Positions 45,537-56,100 are shown, counted from the stretch's first letter. The stretch is 64,000 nt of DNA from Sediminihaliea albiluteola (GCF_014077625.1 NZ_JACFXU010000018.1:62001-126000); one strand, 5' to 3'. The notes: generated by a model not told the origin, from the sequence alone. Translations and numbers: made by a program.

Positions 45537-46327
45537 TGCAGGTTGCCGGTAAAGTCATAGTAGTTACCGGCGGTGCAAACGGTATCGGCAAAGCACTTTG
45601 TGAGCGCTTTCATGGCGAAGGCGCTGCCCATATCGTGGTGGCCGACCTTGAGGAGAGTAATGCTCAGCGGGTGGCATTAGCGGTGGACGGTGATGCCTAC
45701 GCTGTCGATGTCCGCGATGAAGCACAGCTCGCGGCTATGGTCACTGAGGTGGAGGCGAAATACGGCCGAATTGACCTATTTTGTAGCAATGCTGGCATTA
45801 TCGCCGGTGACGGCGAACCCTGGTGGGCCACTTCGGCCCCCAATCAAACCTGGCAAGCAATGTGGGACATTCATGTTATGGCCCACGTTTATGCAGCACG
45901 CGCTTGCCTGCCGCTGATGATCGAGCGCGGTGAAGGCTACTTTCTCAATACTGCTTCGGCTGCCGGTCTACTAAATCAAGTCGGTGATGCAGCCTATTCC
46001 ACCACTAAACACGCGGCGATAGGTTTTGCTGAATCACTTGCTATTACCCACGGTGATGATGGGATTAAAGTTTCAGTATTGTGCCCACAGGCGGTTGCGA
46101 CTCGCATGATTGCTGGCGTGGAAGAGGGTGGCACGGCGGGGGTGGACGGTGTGTTGAGCCCTGAGCTGGTGGCTAGTGCGGTCATCGAAGGCTTAGCTGA
46201 GGAAAGCTTTTTAATTTTGCCCCATGCGGAAGTGGCGAACTATCGCGCCCATAAAACCGCTAATTATGATCGCTGGATTGGTGGCATGCGTAAATTGCGC
46301 CGCAAGTTTAGTCATCTTACGCTTTAA
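45536..46327 (+). CDS. Short-chain dehydrogenase/reductase (SDR)
   Basis: This 263-residue classical SDR has the cofactor motif TGGANGIG (11-18), VADLEE after strand 2 (NAD preference), the structural CSNAG and the catalytic pair Ser (NTASAAG) with Tyr-x3-Lys (YSTTKHA). The start ATG overlaps the stop of the LLM oxidoreductase gene, so the two are translationally coupled. It probably oxidises a hydroxyacyl or alcohol intermediate of the acyl-CoA dehydrogenase pathway (inference). A small stem-loop (46330-46344) follows its stop. Confidence 0.9.
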   Translation: MQVAGKVIVVTGGANGIGKALCERFHGEGAAHIVVADLEESNAQRVALAVDGDAYAVDVRDEAQLAAMVTEVEAKYGRIDLFCSNAGIIAGDGEPWWATSAPNQTWQAMWDIHVMAHVYAARACLPLMIERGEGYFLNTASAAGLLNQVGDAAYSTTKHAAIGFAESLAITHGDDGIKVSVLCPQAVATRMIAGVEEGGTAGVDGVLSPELVASAVIEGLAEESFLILPHAEVANYRAHKTANYDRWIGGMRKLRRKFSHLTL

Positions 46328-46359
46328 CAGCAGGCATTGCCTGCGCTCGGGAGATGTCA

Positions 46360-48102
46360 GTGGAAAAACAAGAGCGCTTTGCACGCTGTATTTTCAACGG
46401 TTTTGAGTCTTACTTTGCTGAGTTCCAAAATATTACGCTGGGGGCGCGGACTCGATTTGAAAACGCGGACTGGCACGGTATGCGCGTCGCCTCAATTGAG
46501 CGTATTGACCTGTATAAAGCCAAAATCACCTCTGTGTTATCGGTTGTCGAGTTAATCGCCGGTGAGCAGTTAGGTGACTACGCATTCTGGAGCGGGACAA
46601 AAGCTGAATACGCTGAATTAATCCGTGGTCATAATAATTTTGAAATGGCTGAGACATTTTATAACTCGGTTTATTGCGCTGTATTTAAACACCGTAAAAT
46701 TCGCGATGAATATGCATTTATATTCTCGCCACACGGGGACATGCCGCATCCCGATGTGAGCAAAGTTGTTAAAACTTACCCGCTCAATAACAACCTGGCA
46801 GACTTACTCAGCGAATTATTTGAAGACTATGCCTTTCACATGCCCTATGAAGATATTCAGCGCGATATAGGGCGCATCATCGAAGTCATTAACTCTTACT
46901 TAGCGCCGCGATTTAATCTGGATCATCCAAATGTGGAGTTTCAGATTTTAGAGCACCACTTTTTCCGCAATAAAGGGGCTTACATTGTCGGGCGTATTGT
47001 TGCTGGAAGCGCTTCGATGCCTTTAGTGTTCCCCATTCAACAAAATGAATCCGGCGAGATATATATCGATACGGTACTCTTCGGTGCCGATAAGTGCAGT
47101 GTGCTGTTCAGCTTTACGCGCTCTTATTTTATGGTTGATGCGAGTATTCCCTCTCAGTACGTACTGTTTTTACAGCAGTTAATGCCCGCCAAGCCAATTT
47201 CTGAGATTTACAGTGCGATGGGCTATAACAAGCACGGTAAAACCTACTACTACCGCTGTGCTCATCGCCATATGACGCGCACTCAAGATCAATTCATGAT
47301 TGCGCCAGGTATCAAAGGGATGGTGATGAGCGTGTTCACCATGCCCTCCTACGACTTTGTTTTTAAGATAATTAAAGACCGCTTCACACCGCCCAAGGAT
47401 ATGACCCACGAGCAGGTGCGAGAAAAGTACCGCTTGGTTAAGCGCTCAGATCGGGCAGGGCGAATGGCAGATACACAGGAATTTACCAACCTCGCTTTTG
47501 CCCGGGAGCGCTTTTCAGATGAGCTGATGGAGGAGTTACACGAGGTGGCCCCATCGGTGATAGAAGAGCATGGCAAAGCACTGATTATTAAGCACGTCTA
47601 TGTCGAACGGCGCATGACACCATTAAACCTTTACCTGCAGGATGCCACAGAAGAGCAGGTCATTGCGGTCATGGATGAATATGGCAACGCGATCAAGCAG
47701 CTAGCTTCAGCCAATATATTTCCCGGTGATATGCTGCTAAAAAACTTTGGCGTTACTCGACATGGTCGAGTGGTGTTTTACGATTATGACGAAATTCAGC
47801 CATTAGTAGATTGTAACTTCCGCAAGATCCCTGAGCCTCGCAACGAAGCAGAGGAAATGGCTAGCCAGCCTTGGTACACCGTTGGTCCTAATGATATTTT
47901 CCCAGAAGAGTTCCGCCTGTTTTTCTCTGGCAATCAGCGCGCGCGTAAAGTATTCGACGAGATGCACAGTGATATCTATGAGTCGGAGTTTTGGCAAGGT
48001 CTGCAAGAGCGTATTCGCAGCGGTTATATCGAAGACTTCTTCCCCTATCGACGCAAACTGCGTTTTCCTAGAGAGGCGAATAACCCCCAAGGCATGAGTT
48101 AA
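46360..48102 (+). CDS. aceK: Isocitrate dehydrogenase kinase/phosphatase AceK
   Basis: GTG 46360 lies six bases after GGGAG and is my preferred start (580 residues); ATG 46354 touches the site and is unlikely to be used. The protein matches AceK throughout, with the regulatory N-terminal half (YFAEFQNITLGAR; FFRNKGAYIVGR) and the kinase-like C-terminal half containing FPGDMLLKNFGVTRHG and VFYDYDEI. It phosphorylates and dephosphorylates isocitrate dehydrogenase, directing carbon into the glyoxylate shunt during growth on acetate or fatty acids. aceA/aceB are not adjacent as they are in E. coli. Growth on acyl-CoA substrates fits the neighbouring catabolic genes. Confidence 0.95.
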   Translation: MEKQERFARCIFNGFESYFAEFQNITLGARTRFENADWHGMRVASIERIDLYKAKITSVLSVVELIAGEQLGDYAFWSGTKAEYAELIRGHNNFEMAETFYNSVYCAVFKHRKIRDEYAFIFSPHGDMPHPDVSKVVKTYPLNNNLADLLSELFEDYAFHMPYEDIQRDIGRIIEVINSYLAPRFNLDHPNVEFQILEHHFFRNKGAYIVGRIVAGSASMPLVFPIQQNESGEIYIDTVLFGADKCSVLFSFTRSYFMVDASIPSQYVLFLQQLMPAKPISEIYSAMGYNKHGKTYYYRCAHRHMTRTQDQFMIAPGIKGMVMSVFTMPSYDFVFKIIKDRFTPPKDMTHEQVREKYRLVKRSDRAGRMADTQEFTNLAFARERFSDELMEELHEVAPSVIEEHGKALIIKHVYVERRMTPLNLYLQDATEEQVIAVMDEYGNAIKQLASANIFPGDMLLKNFGVTRHGRVVFYDYDEIQPLVDCNFRKIPEPRNEAEEMASQPWYTVGPNDIFPEEFRLFFSGNQRARKVFDEMHSDIYESEFWQGLQERIRSGYIEDFFPYRRKLRFPREANNPQGMS

Positions 48103-48809
48103 TGGCTACCATTTATCTAATTCGTCATGGTCAGGCGTCTTTTGGAGCGGCCGATTACGACAAATTATCGGAGCTCGGTGAGCGTCAGGCAAAAGCGCTC
48201 GGTACTTACCTTGCCAGGCAGGGTATCAAGCTAGATGCAGCATACAGCGGCGATTTGTTGCGTCAGCGAAAAACCGCCGAGCTGGCACTTGCAAGCCAGC
48301 CCCAGAAGGTGAACCACAGGATTGACTCGCGCTTTAATGAAATTCGTAACGAAGAGCAGATTGAACACTTACTGCCGCAGTTGATGGAGCGCGATCCGGC
48401 ATTAAGAGCATTAGTTGATAAGGGTTTAGCCGACAGTAAAACCTATCAAAAAGTGATAGAAGCCGTATTTAATTATTGGGTCTCCCCGGCTTGTAAAGAG
48501 CCCGCCATTCAGAGCTGGGAGGATTACGCCACAGCGGCCCGCGATGCTTTGCAAGAACTGATGAGTGAGCAGGGCGCGGGTAAGACAATAGCGGTATTTA
48601 GTTCCGGTGGTACCATTGCCACACTTGTTGCGCAAGTATTAGGTCTTGGTGGGGAGCATACTTACAAGTTCTACGAACCAATATTTAACTGCTCAGTGAC
48701 ACAGCTATTCTATAGTCGCGATAGAGTGTCATTATCCTACTTCAATGATCGATCTTTTTTACAAATCATGGGCAATGAGCTCGGTGAGAACCTCGTGAGT
48801 TATCGTTGA
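48102..48809 (+). CDS. Histidine phosphatase (phosphoglycerate mutase-like) protein
   Basis: This 235-residue protein begins with the catalytic RHG motif (IYLIRHGQASFG). SGDLLRQRKTAE and a second-half VFSSGGTIATL (the region of the second catalytic histidine) complete the 2H-phosphatase pattern, although the usual His of the GGHG-type motif appears as a glycine-rich SSGGT. It is longer than SixA and closer to broad-specificity phosphatases. The ATG overlaps the aceK stop (TAATG), implying co-translation. The substrate is unknown. Confidence 0.82.
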   Translation: MATIYLIRHGQASFGAADYDKLSELGERQAKALGTYLARQGIKLDAAYSGDLLRQRKTAELALASQPQKVNHRIDSRFNEIRNEEQIEHLLPQLMERDPALRALVDKGLADSKTYQKVIEAVFNYWVSPACKEPAIQSWEDYATAARDALQELMSEQGAGKTIAVFSSGGTIATLVAQVLGLGGEHTYKFYEPIFNCSVTQLFYSRDRVSLSYFNDRSFLQIMGNELGENLVSYR

Positions 48810-49357
48810 TGAATATTTATTTAGTACGCCATGGTGAGGCGGCAGCCCTCTGGGGCCAGGCGGCAGATCCAGGTTTGAGTGAGTTAGGCCGGCAGCAGGC
48901 TGCTGAGGCTGCCCGATCACTGTTGCCGGAACTGCCAGCGGATATACAGCTAATCAGCAGTCCCATGCTGCGGGCGCAGCAAACTGCTGAGCCACTAGCA
49001 CAGTCATTAGGGCTTTCGCTAACGATTGAGCCTGCATTTCGAGAGATCCCCTCTACTGTGCCACTAGCCAAGCGCAAGGAATGGCTTAAGCAAGTAATGA
49101 GGGAGAGCTGGAGTGAGCAGTCGCCTTTGGTGCATCAGTGGCGCAGCGAGCTACTGCGAGCCTTACAAGAGCTCAGTTCGCCCGCGGTGGTATTCACGCA
49201 CTTTCTAGTGATTAACGCCATTGTGGCTAGCTTGCAAAACAGCGATAAAGTCCTGCACTTTTGGCCGGATAACGCTTCGGTGACTCAGCTAAAGCTTGTT
49301 AAGGGCGAGCTCAGTATTTACCAACTTGGCCCTGAGCTCGATACCCCAGTTAACTAG
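48809..49357 (+). CDS. SixA-like histidine phosphatase
   Basis: ATG 48809 overlaps the preceding stop (TGATG). The 182-residue protein opens MNIYLVRHGEAA, a 2H-phosphatase start, and has SSPMLRAQQTAEPLAQSLG and VVFTHFLVINAIV, where the second His lies. SixA-type proteins remove phosphate from histidine phosphotransfer domains. Two different histidine phosphatases in tandem after aceK are unusual. The last eight bases overlap the converging tesB gene. Confidence 0.82.
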   Translation: MNIYLVRHGEAAALWGQAADPGLSELGRQQAAEAARSLLPELPADIQLISSPMLRAQQTAEPLAQSLGLSLTIEPAFREIPSTVPLAKRKEWLKQVMRESWSEQSPLVHQWRSELLRALQELSSPAVVFTHFLVINAIVASLQNSDKVLHFWPDNASVTQLKLVKGELSIYQLGPELDTPVN

Positions 49358-50210
49358 GCTTTCGTACTCTGATTAGCGACTCTTGTGCAGTGGAAGCAAT
49401 CAGTACACCTTCGCGGTTATAGAAGCTGCCACGATTCATACCTCGCCCTCCAGAGGCGCTGGGGCTATCCATGGTGTATAGCAAATATTCATCGACTCGA
49501 ACGGCTTGGTGAAACCAAATAGCATGGTCCAAACTGGCTACTTGCAGCTCCTGGCTGCTTGGGGTGTAAGGGTGTGGCAGAAGCGAAGCATCAAGGAGAC
49601 CAAAGTCTGAGATGTAAGCAAGCAGTGTTTGGTGGCGCACTGGGTCGTCACCGATATTGCCCGGTACTCTGAACCAGAAGTGTTGTACGGCTTCTTTTGG
49701 TTGCGGGTTATCCTCATCACGAGGGTCTATAGTGCGCCTTTCAATTGGGTGGCTGAGCATCGCTGGGTGCACCGCTTCGGGATTTTCTCTTGCTTTTCTT
49801 TCCCAGTACTCAGCATCAGTTTCTAAGTCTTCGGGCTGCGGTACAGTGGGGGCAGTAGCTTGGTGCTCGAGACCTTCCTCTAAGCCTTGAAAAGATATCG
49901 AAGTGTTAAAAATCGCCTTACCTTCTTGCTTTGCAACGACCCGCCGAGTAGTGAAGCTGTTGCCGTCGCGGATCGGGTCGACCTCGTATACGATCCGCTT
50001 GCTTGGGTCACCGGGGCGTAAAAAATAAGCGTGCATAGAGTGGGCGATACGATCTTCACTAACGGTACGACTAGCTGCATTCAAAGCCTGTGCCAAGACC
50101 TGTCCGCCAAAGATCCGCGGGGGAAAACGAGGGCTGTCACCGATAAATAGGTAGCTATCGATCGCCTCCACTTCCAATTGTTTTATCAATTTTTCCAGAT
50201 GTTTTGTCAC
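49350..50210 (-). CDS. tesB: Acyl-CoA thioesterase II (TesB)
   Basis: This 286-residue double-hotdog thioesterase starts at GTG 50210, with GCGGAG seven bases upstream. Hallmarks are PRIFGGQVLAQAL, HSMHAYFLRPGD and SLDHAIWFHQ (Asp-containing active-site region). It hydrolyses medium- and long-chain acyl-CoAs. It follows a double-TetR regulator by 35 bases on the same strand, so that regulator probably controls it. Its 3' end overlaps the SixA-like gene. Confidence 0.92.
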   Translation of the reverse strand: MTKHLEKLIKQLEVEAIDSYLFIGDSPRFPPRIFGGQVLAQALNAASRTVSEDRIAHSMHAYFLRPGDPSKRIVYEVDPIRDGNSFTTRRVVAKQEGKAIFNTSISFQGLEEGLEHQATAPTVPQPEDLETDAEYWERKARENPEAVHPAMLSHPIERRTIDPRDEDNPQPKEAVQHFWFRVPGNIGDDPVRHQTLLAYISDFGLLDASLLPHPYTPSSQELQVASLDHAIWFHQAVRVDEYLLYTMDSPSASGGRGMNRGSFYNREGVLIASTAQESLIRVRKPS

Positions 50211-50245
50211 TGCTGTGCTCCGCTAGTAATGTGGGTGGTGAATGC

Positions 50246-51520
50246 TTAGCTACGAGGAAGTAGGCCGTTAAAAAAGATATCGAAGTAGTCATCAGCGGCG
50301 CTGTTCAAATCATCGACTTTGCGCCAGAGCTCAATATCCATTGAGGCATTGATAGCACCTGTGATCAGATTTTGAGCAATGAAAACGTCAATATCTCTGA
50401 TGCTACCGTCTTCGATCCCCGCTCGAATAAAGTCGCCGAATCGGGTATTGGATTTTTCGGTATGTCGCAGAATCTCTTTGCGACGCTCCATCGGTAAAGC
50501 GGTGATGGTGTTGTAGCGAATGAGAGGGCCTTGGTCTGAGTTTTGTACCTGGAAGATACTGCGACAAATTTGCGCCACTTTAGCCAGGCCCGAATCGTTA
50601 AGCTCAGCTGCTCGTTTATGGATGTCTGACACCATGTCTAAGGAGTAGGTGTAACAGTGGTAGAGCAGATCTTCCTTGTTGTTGATGTGGTAATAAAAGG
50701 CGCCCTTTGACACATTGAGGTGCTCGGCTATCTCATCCAATGACGCACCGCTAAAACCTTGTTTGTTAAAAAAACGCGTACCGGATTTATAAAAAGCTTG
50801 CTGCTTGAGTTGGTTTTGTTCCTCGCGGTTAAACCATTGAGTATAGTGAGTGTTTGCTACCACAGCACTTGATGCTAGCCCCTGATATTCATTTGTACCA
50901 GCATACAGCCCGCGCGCTAGTAAATCTGCGGCTTGCTGAGCGATCTCGGCTACCCTCTCTTTGGGTACTTGGTGAAGCCAAGAAAATGTCCATTCCACAG
51001 AGCCTAGGATGGCCCGGGTAGTAGAGGTGATTGCCATCGGTCGAAAGCGACCTGAAGCGATACCATCCCTTAACAATTGTCGCAGGCGCTTAAACATCAC
51101 GATATATTGCGCTTCCACCGCATCTTGGTGGGGCCTTTTTAAGGACGCTATTTCAAGTAAAGCTGCAATATGTGGACCGCGGCCTTCTTCTGCCGCCAAC
51201 CAGTTTTCAAAGTGCTGAATAAAAAAGGCTGCAGCGCGTTCAGCGGGGTCGCTAAGGCGCTGCTCGATATCGTCGAGCTGTTTCAAGTGATGCTGCAGTG
51301 CTGCCATGTAGCACTGATAGATCAGCTCTTCTTTAGTTTTTACATAGTAATAAAGGCTTGTTTTGGTGAGCCCCAAAGAGGCTGCGATTTCTTGTAGGGT
51401 AGTAGCTCTCGAACCTTTATAGTTAAATAAGCGCGCTGACTGCGACAGTATCGCGGCACGCTTTGCATCGTGCTGTGCTGAGCGGTTAAATGGCGAGGGC
51501 CTAGGGCTGTCATTGTTCAT
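50246..51520 (-). CDS. Tandem double-TetR-family transcriptional regulator
   Basis: ATG 51520 (GTG 51535 is also in frame) gives 424 residues, twice the size of a normal TetR protein. Two complete units are present. Unit one has a helix-turn-helix at about 25-60 (ATTLQEIAASLGLTKTSLYYYVKTKEEL), and unit two at about 245-280 (GASLDEIAEHLNVSKGAFYYHINNKEDL). Each is followed by a ligand-binding helical domain. Two HTH units on one chain would make a single-chain dimer able to bind a non-palindromic or asymmetric site. Its partner is probably tesB downstream; acyl-CoA is a plausible ligand (inference). Confidence 0.9.
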   Translation of the reverse strand: MNNDSPRPSPFNRSAQHDAKRAAILSQSARLFNYKGSRATTLQEIAASLGLTKTSLYYYVKTKEELIYQCYMAALQHHLKQLDDIEQRLSDPAERAAAFFIQHFENWLAAEEGRGPHIAALLEIASLKRPHQDAVEAQYIVMFKRLRQLLRDGIASGRFRPMAITSTTRAILGSVEWTFSWLHQVPKERVAEIAQQAADLLARGLYAGTNEYQGLASSAVVANTHYTQWFNREEQNQLKQQAFYKSGTRFFNKQGFSGASLDEIAEHLNVSKGAFYYHINNKEDLLYHCYTYSLDMVSDIHKRAAELNDSGLAKVAQICRSIFQVQNSDQGPLIRYNTITALPMERRKEILRHTEKSNTRFGDFIRAGIEDGSIRDIDVFIAQNLITGAINASMDIELWRKVDDLNSAADDYFDIFFNGLLPRS

Positions 51521-51645
51521 TAACTGGCTTCCCACTGGCTCAGCGTGTCATGCCGAAGGGGCATTCCCTGTCGTCTAAAATTTCAACTTTAAGTATCTTT
51601 TTTGGTCCTGTCCAGCATTGTGGCTAGGGCCTTGCGCTGTAAAGC

Positions 51646-52224
51646 CTATTTTAGTGAGAGTTGCCGACAGGCTTGATGGCGGAAACAGTTGAGAGTGTGG
51701 TCGTTAACCATGCCAATAGCCTGTAAGTAGGCATAGATGATAGTGGAGCCAACAAATGTGAAGCCCAGTTTTTTGAGATCTTTGCTGATTTTGTCAGAGA
51801 GCGGGGTAGTGGCAGGCACTTCCGAGCTATCGGCCCAGGTGTTCTGTAGAGGGCGACTCTGTGTATAGCTCCAGAGAAACTCACTAAAGCTACCGTAGTG
51901 GGCTTGTACTGAGAGAAAAGCCTTGGCGTTAGTGCGCGCCCCAAATACCTTCAAGCGGTTACGGATGATACTTGGGTCCAGTAAGCGCTCTTCTAATTGC
52001 TGGTCGCTGAAGCCGGCAACCTTTGCGGGATCAAATTCGGCAAAAAGTCTGCGGTAGCCTTCGCGCTTTTTAAGTACCGTAATCCAAGACAGCCCAGCTT
52101 GGGCACCTTCAAGCAGTAGAAACTCGAATAGCCTAGTGTCATCGTACACAGGCACGCCCCACTCATGATCATGGTAGGCAATATACAGTGGGTCATCAGT
52201 GCACCAACTACAGCGTGAGATCAT
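51646..52224 (-). CDS. tag: DNA-3-methyladenine glycosylase I (Tag)
   Basis: ATG 52224 gives 192 residues, the normal length; a longer frame up to 52413 has no family match in its extension. The start MISRCSWCTDDPLYIAYHD and the EWGVPVYDD segment hold zinc-binding Cys/His. The C-terminal MVNDHTLNCFRH supplies the other two ligands. It removes 3-methyladenine from alkylated DNA. It is divergent from the enoyl-CoA hydratase gene with 117 bases between starts. Confidence 0.93.
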   Translation of the reverse strand: MISRCSWCTDDPLYIAYHDHEWGVPVYDDTRLFEFLLLEGAQAGLSWITVLKKREGYRRLFAEFDPAKVAGFSDQQLEERLLDPSIIRNRLKVFGARTNAKAFLSVQAHYGSFSEFLWSYTQSRPLQNTWADSSEVPATTPLSDKISKDLKKLGFTFVGSTIIYAYLQAIGMVNDHTLNCFRHQACRQLSLK

Positions 52225-52341
52225 AGGTCCTTCCGAACAAGTGGAGCTGGCAGTATGTGTCTGTCTGTGGATGGAGTCTAGTGATGGTGGCGAGTGAGCC
52301 GAGCCTGTGGGAAAATTTAAGTCATTCAATAGGGCGCAGAT

Positions 52342-53100
52342 ATGCAAAAAACAATACTTTTTACTCGGGACGGCGATATTGCTCGACTGGTACTGAATAA
52401 GCCAGAGCGTCATAACTCATTAGGCAAGCAAGAGCTACTGGCTATTCAGGGCTTCTTAAAGCGTATGAGTGGCGCAGATACTCCAAGGGTCTTGGTGATA
52501 AGTGCTGCGGCAGGTAAAACCTTTTGCGCAGGCGCTGCATTAGATGAGTTAAATAGCGGAGAAATTAGCGCTGACTTGTTTCAGCAGACAACTGATCAGA
52601 TCGCAGAGTTGCAGATTCCAACCATTGCTGTGATCAATGGCAATGCTTTTGGTGGTGGAGTCGAGCTAGCATTGAGCTGTGATTATCGTATCGGGGTGAG
52701 AGGGGCCTATATAAAAGTGCCTGCAGCAGAAATTGGTTTGTGCTATCCAGTCAGTGGTATTCAGCGTTTTGTTCAGCGTTTAGGGGTCTCTGCTGCGAAG
52801 AGGTTATTGATGGCAGCCGAGAAATTACATAGTGATGAGATGCTGTCACTTGGCTTTTTAGATTATTTAGTGGAGCCAGATCAAATCGATCAGCAAGCAG
52901 AGCGCTTAGCGCAAAAACTGGCGAGCTTAGCGCCCTTATCCGTGCAGGGGATGAAATCAATTATCCAAGCTGAGGCGGCTGCTAAACTAGATGTTGATTC
53001 TGCACGACAGTTATATCAAAGCTGTTTGGACTCTGCAGACCTTCAAGAGGGCTTTGCCGCACAGCGTGAAAAGAGAAGAGCAAACTTTTGTGGTGCGTAA
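52342..53100 (+). CDS. Enoyl-CoA hydratase/isomerase family protein
   Basis: This 252-residue crotonase-fold protein has NKPERHNSLG, the CoA-binding CAGAALDEL and the oxyanion segment GNAFGGGVELALSCDYRI. In classical hydratases two Glu residues act at the positions after GG and in the following helix. Here VEL supplies one Glu, and AAEIGL the second (residues about 110 and 130). It could hydrate enoyl-CoA or isomerise a related ester. It stands alone on the plus strand before the minus-strand sensor genes and fits the fatty-acyl/steroid catabolic theme. Confidence 0.87.
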   Translation: MQKTILFTRDGDIARLVLNKPERHNSLGKQELLAIQGFLKRMSGADTPRVLVISAAAGKTFCAGAALDELNSGEISADLFQQTTDQIAELQIPTIAVINGNAFGGGVELALSCDYRIGVRGAYIKVPAAEIGLCYPVSGIQRFVQRLGVSAAKRLLMAAEKLHSDEMLSLGFLDYLVEPDQIDQQAERLAQKLASLAPLSVQGMKSIIQAEAAAKLDVDSARQLYQSCLDSADLQEGFAAQREKRRANFCGA

Positions 53101-53150
53101 CACACTGTGGTGAATTAGATTCAGAGTAGTCAGCACAGCAAGGTGGATAG

Positions 53151-56100
53151 TTAGAACCTGGGCTCAGGGATGGGCACTAAAGCCAGCACTTTTGTGCCGC
53201 TATCACGTTCAATCTGCAGAGTACCATTTAAATGCCTTATCGCTTGGACAACAGCTCTCATACCCTCAGTGTCTGGGTTTTCGAGACTGATATTAGCGGG
53301 CATACCAATGCCATTGTCCTGCACCAGCAGCTTGAAGTGACTGGTAAGATCGGGGCATTCTTCAAGTGAAATCCTGATAAAGCATGAGCGGCTATCCTGC
53401 TCAAAAGCATGCACTATGGCATTTGAGAGCAATTCGTAAATGACTATTGATAGTGGCAGTGCTAATTGGGCAGGAATTAGCTGAGTACTTACTAAATTAA
53501 TAATGCTAATTTGGGAAAGTGCAACTGAGCTCTGTGGCTGATTCTCAGCTCTAAGTAAAATTGAATAAAGTGATTCAGTGTAGGCATGGAGGTCTGCCAG
53601 TAATTCTTCAAACCTGTAATAAAGAGCATTTTCTAGACAGATAAAAGCCTCAATACGATTATTGAAATCATTGCTTAAAGCATCCGCTAAGTCCGCTGGT
53701 AACAAATCAGAATAACGCTCAAAGCATCTCTGGACATAGGCAAGCTGATCAAGGTTGAAGTGATGTATGGTCTCAACCAAAATACTCTGTTGATCTAATT
53801 GCTCCTGTATTTCATCGGAGGCACGGTCGGCTGCAACCTGCATATCGTGAGCTAAGGCAATAGCACGTTCACGAATAACGTAGTTGTCGTAGATGCGCTT
53901 TATATGCCAGGCGATAAAGGCTGCCAGCAAAGCATAGAGGCTGTAAGCCCACCAGCTAAGCCAAGGTGGGGGATTAACCTTGATTTGAACTGAAATGCCC
54001 TCTCGGTTCCATACACCTGAAGCACTGGCCCCTTGAATGTGCAGGGTGTAATCACCGGCAGGAAGGTTGGTATAGGTTGCAGAATTGCGATTGCCAATAT
54101 CAACCCAGTCTGGGTCAAACCCAAGTAACTTATAACGGTAGATGTTGTTGGCAGGATCTAGATAGTCTAAAGCACTGAACTCAAAATTTACGTAATAGTC
54201 TTTGTGGTTCAGCTCGACGCTAGTAATGTCGTGGATGGCTTTGTTAAAGGTAGGGCTTTGTCCCGCGATTTTAAGGTTAGTAAGTAACATAGGTGGGACT
54301 GTTTCATTAAGAGTGACCTCACTAGGATCGAAGCGGTTATAACCGTTGCTACCACCGAAGTAGATACGTCCTTTGTGATCTTTGTGGGAGGCGCCAAAAT
54401 TAAAATCATTACCCTGAAGTCCATCGGAGACACCAAATCTTTTCATTACTTGGCCACGATAATTAAGTAGATAGATACCGGTTGAGGTCGATGCCCATAT
54501 ATTTTCTTGATCATCTTCTTGGAAGGCATAAACGGCTGAGGACGAGAGCGTTGGGTGATCGGTTACCCTAGAAAGGCGTTGGGTAGCAGTGCCATCTAGT
54601 TTATGGTGTGTTAATAAAGGACCATGATTTAGAGTGCCTAACCAAGTCGTTCCTCGAGAAGATTGAAACAAGGAAAGAAAGGTTGGCTTATTTTTTATAT
54701 CTAGAAGTTCAATATTTAATGATTTGAAAATATCTTGGGTGGGTGAGTATAGATATAAATTATTTTCAGAGCCGACTATAAATGTTTTTTTGTCTTCTGA
54801 ATGTGATAGCAAGGTAATTGAGCGTTCAGTTAGAGACTTTTCTTTTTCTGGATGCTTTTTAAGACGGGCTACACCAGAGCTGTCAATCTTTAATAGCCCG
54901 TAGTTATATGTTCCTACCCAGCTAGTATTGTTGTCCATGTGTAATATTGATGTGACAGCTGCATTGCTTAGCGAACCCGGAAGTAATTGCTTGGTTGTTC
55001 CTAAACGATTTATATCGATAGTGAAGACACCGTTATGCCGAGTACCTATCCAAATATCGTCGTTTTTAGCTGCGAGTGACATTATTCTTTCGTCAGGGAT
55101 TTCTATTTCTTGGAATCCCAAGGTGAGATCAAGTTTAGGGTTAGCGAGGTGTGGTTTATGGAATAGACCTTCGTAAGTACCTATCCAGATAGAGCCCTGA
55201 GAATCACTCTCGATAGCAAGAACTTCGTTTTTAATGATGCTGTTAGCAGAGTTGGTGAGGTTAAACTGCGACGCAGTTATAAGGTTTAAGCCATTGTAAG
55301 TTCCGACCCACAATAGCTCGTCAAAAAAGTAAAGAGATGTTATATGATTGTTTGATAGTAAAGAATTTTTATCATTTATATGACTAAAAGTGTCTTTTTC
55401 ATAATTGTATATCCATATACCTTTGTCAGTACCAATAAAAACCAGGTTGCCATTATCTATAATTGAAGAGATAGATGCTGATTCGGGAAGCATTGTATTA
55501 AATACAATAGTTAAATCACTCGATATCTTTGCAATTTCACCATCCGTGCTACCAAGCCAGAAGGAGTCTTTTTTCGGCTCAGATAAGGTCGTTGGAAATG
55601 GTGTGAGATGATTTATATTTGTAACTACTAATGATGGAGGGGAGGGCTTTGTGAGAGAGCCAAGAGCTTCTAGTGAGTAAAGTCCTCTATCTGTGGTTGC
55701 CACTGCCATAGTTGGGCTGAGTGCTACAATGTCAATTATTCTACCGATAGGTTCTGAATCGGAGTCTACCGTCATCAGTTCACTATAAGTTGATATTTTG
55801 GGTAAATAAGTTGTTACTCCATTCCGTGTTCCTATCCATATTACCTCTGAAAATGTTGCTGATATTTTAGTTATAGATAAGAGTTTTGGTGTTTTTTTTA
55901 TTGTGCTAGCTGGGATAAAGCTATCGTTTAAAGGGTTGTATCTTGAGAGTGTTCCGCCGTAAGTAGATAGCCAAATTGTGCCAGACTCTGAGTTATCAAT
56001 ATCTGAAATATTGGATTCAGGAATGTAGTGCCTGATCCGATTTTTTGGAGTGTAAAGAATCGGTTTGTTACCATCGTATTTATAAAGGCCCTGATGTGTT

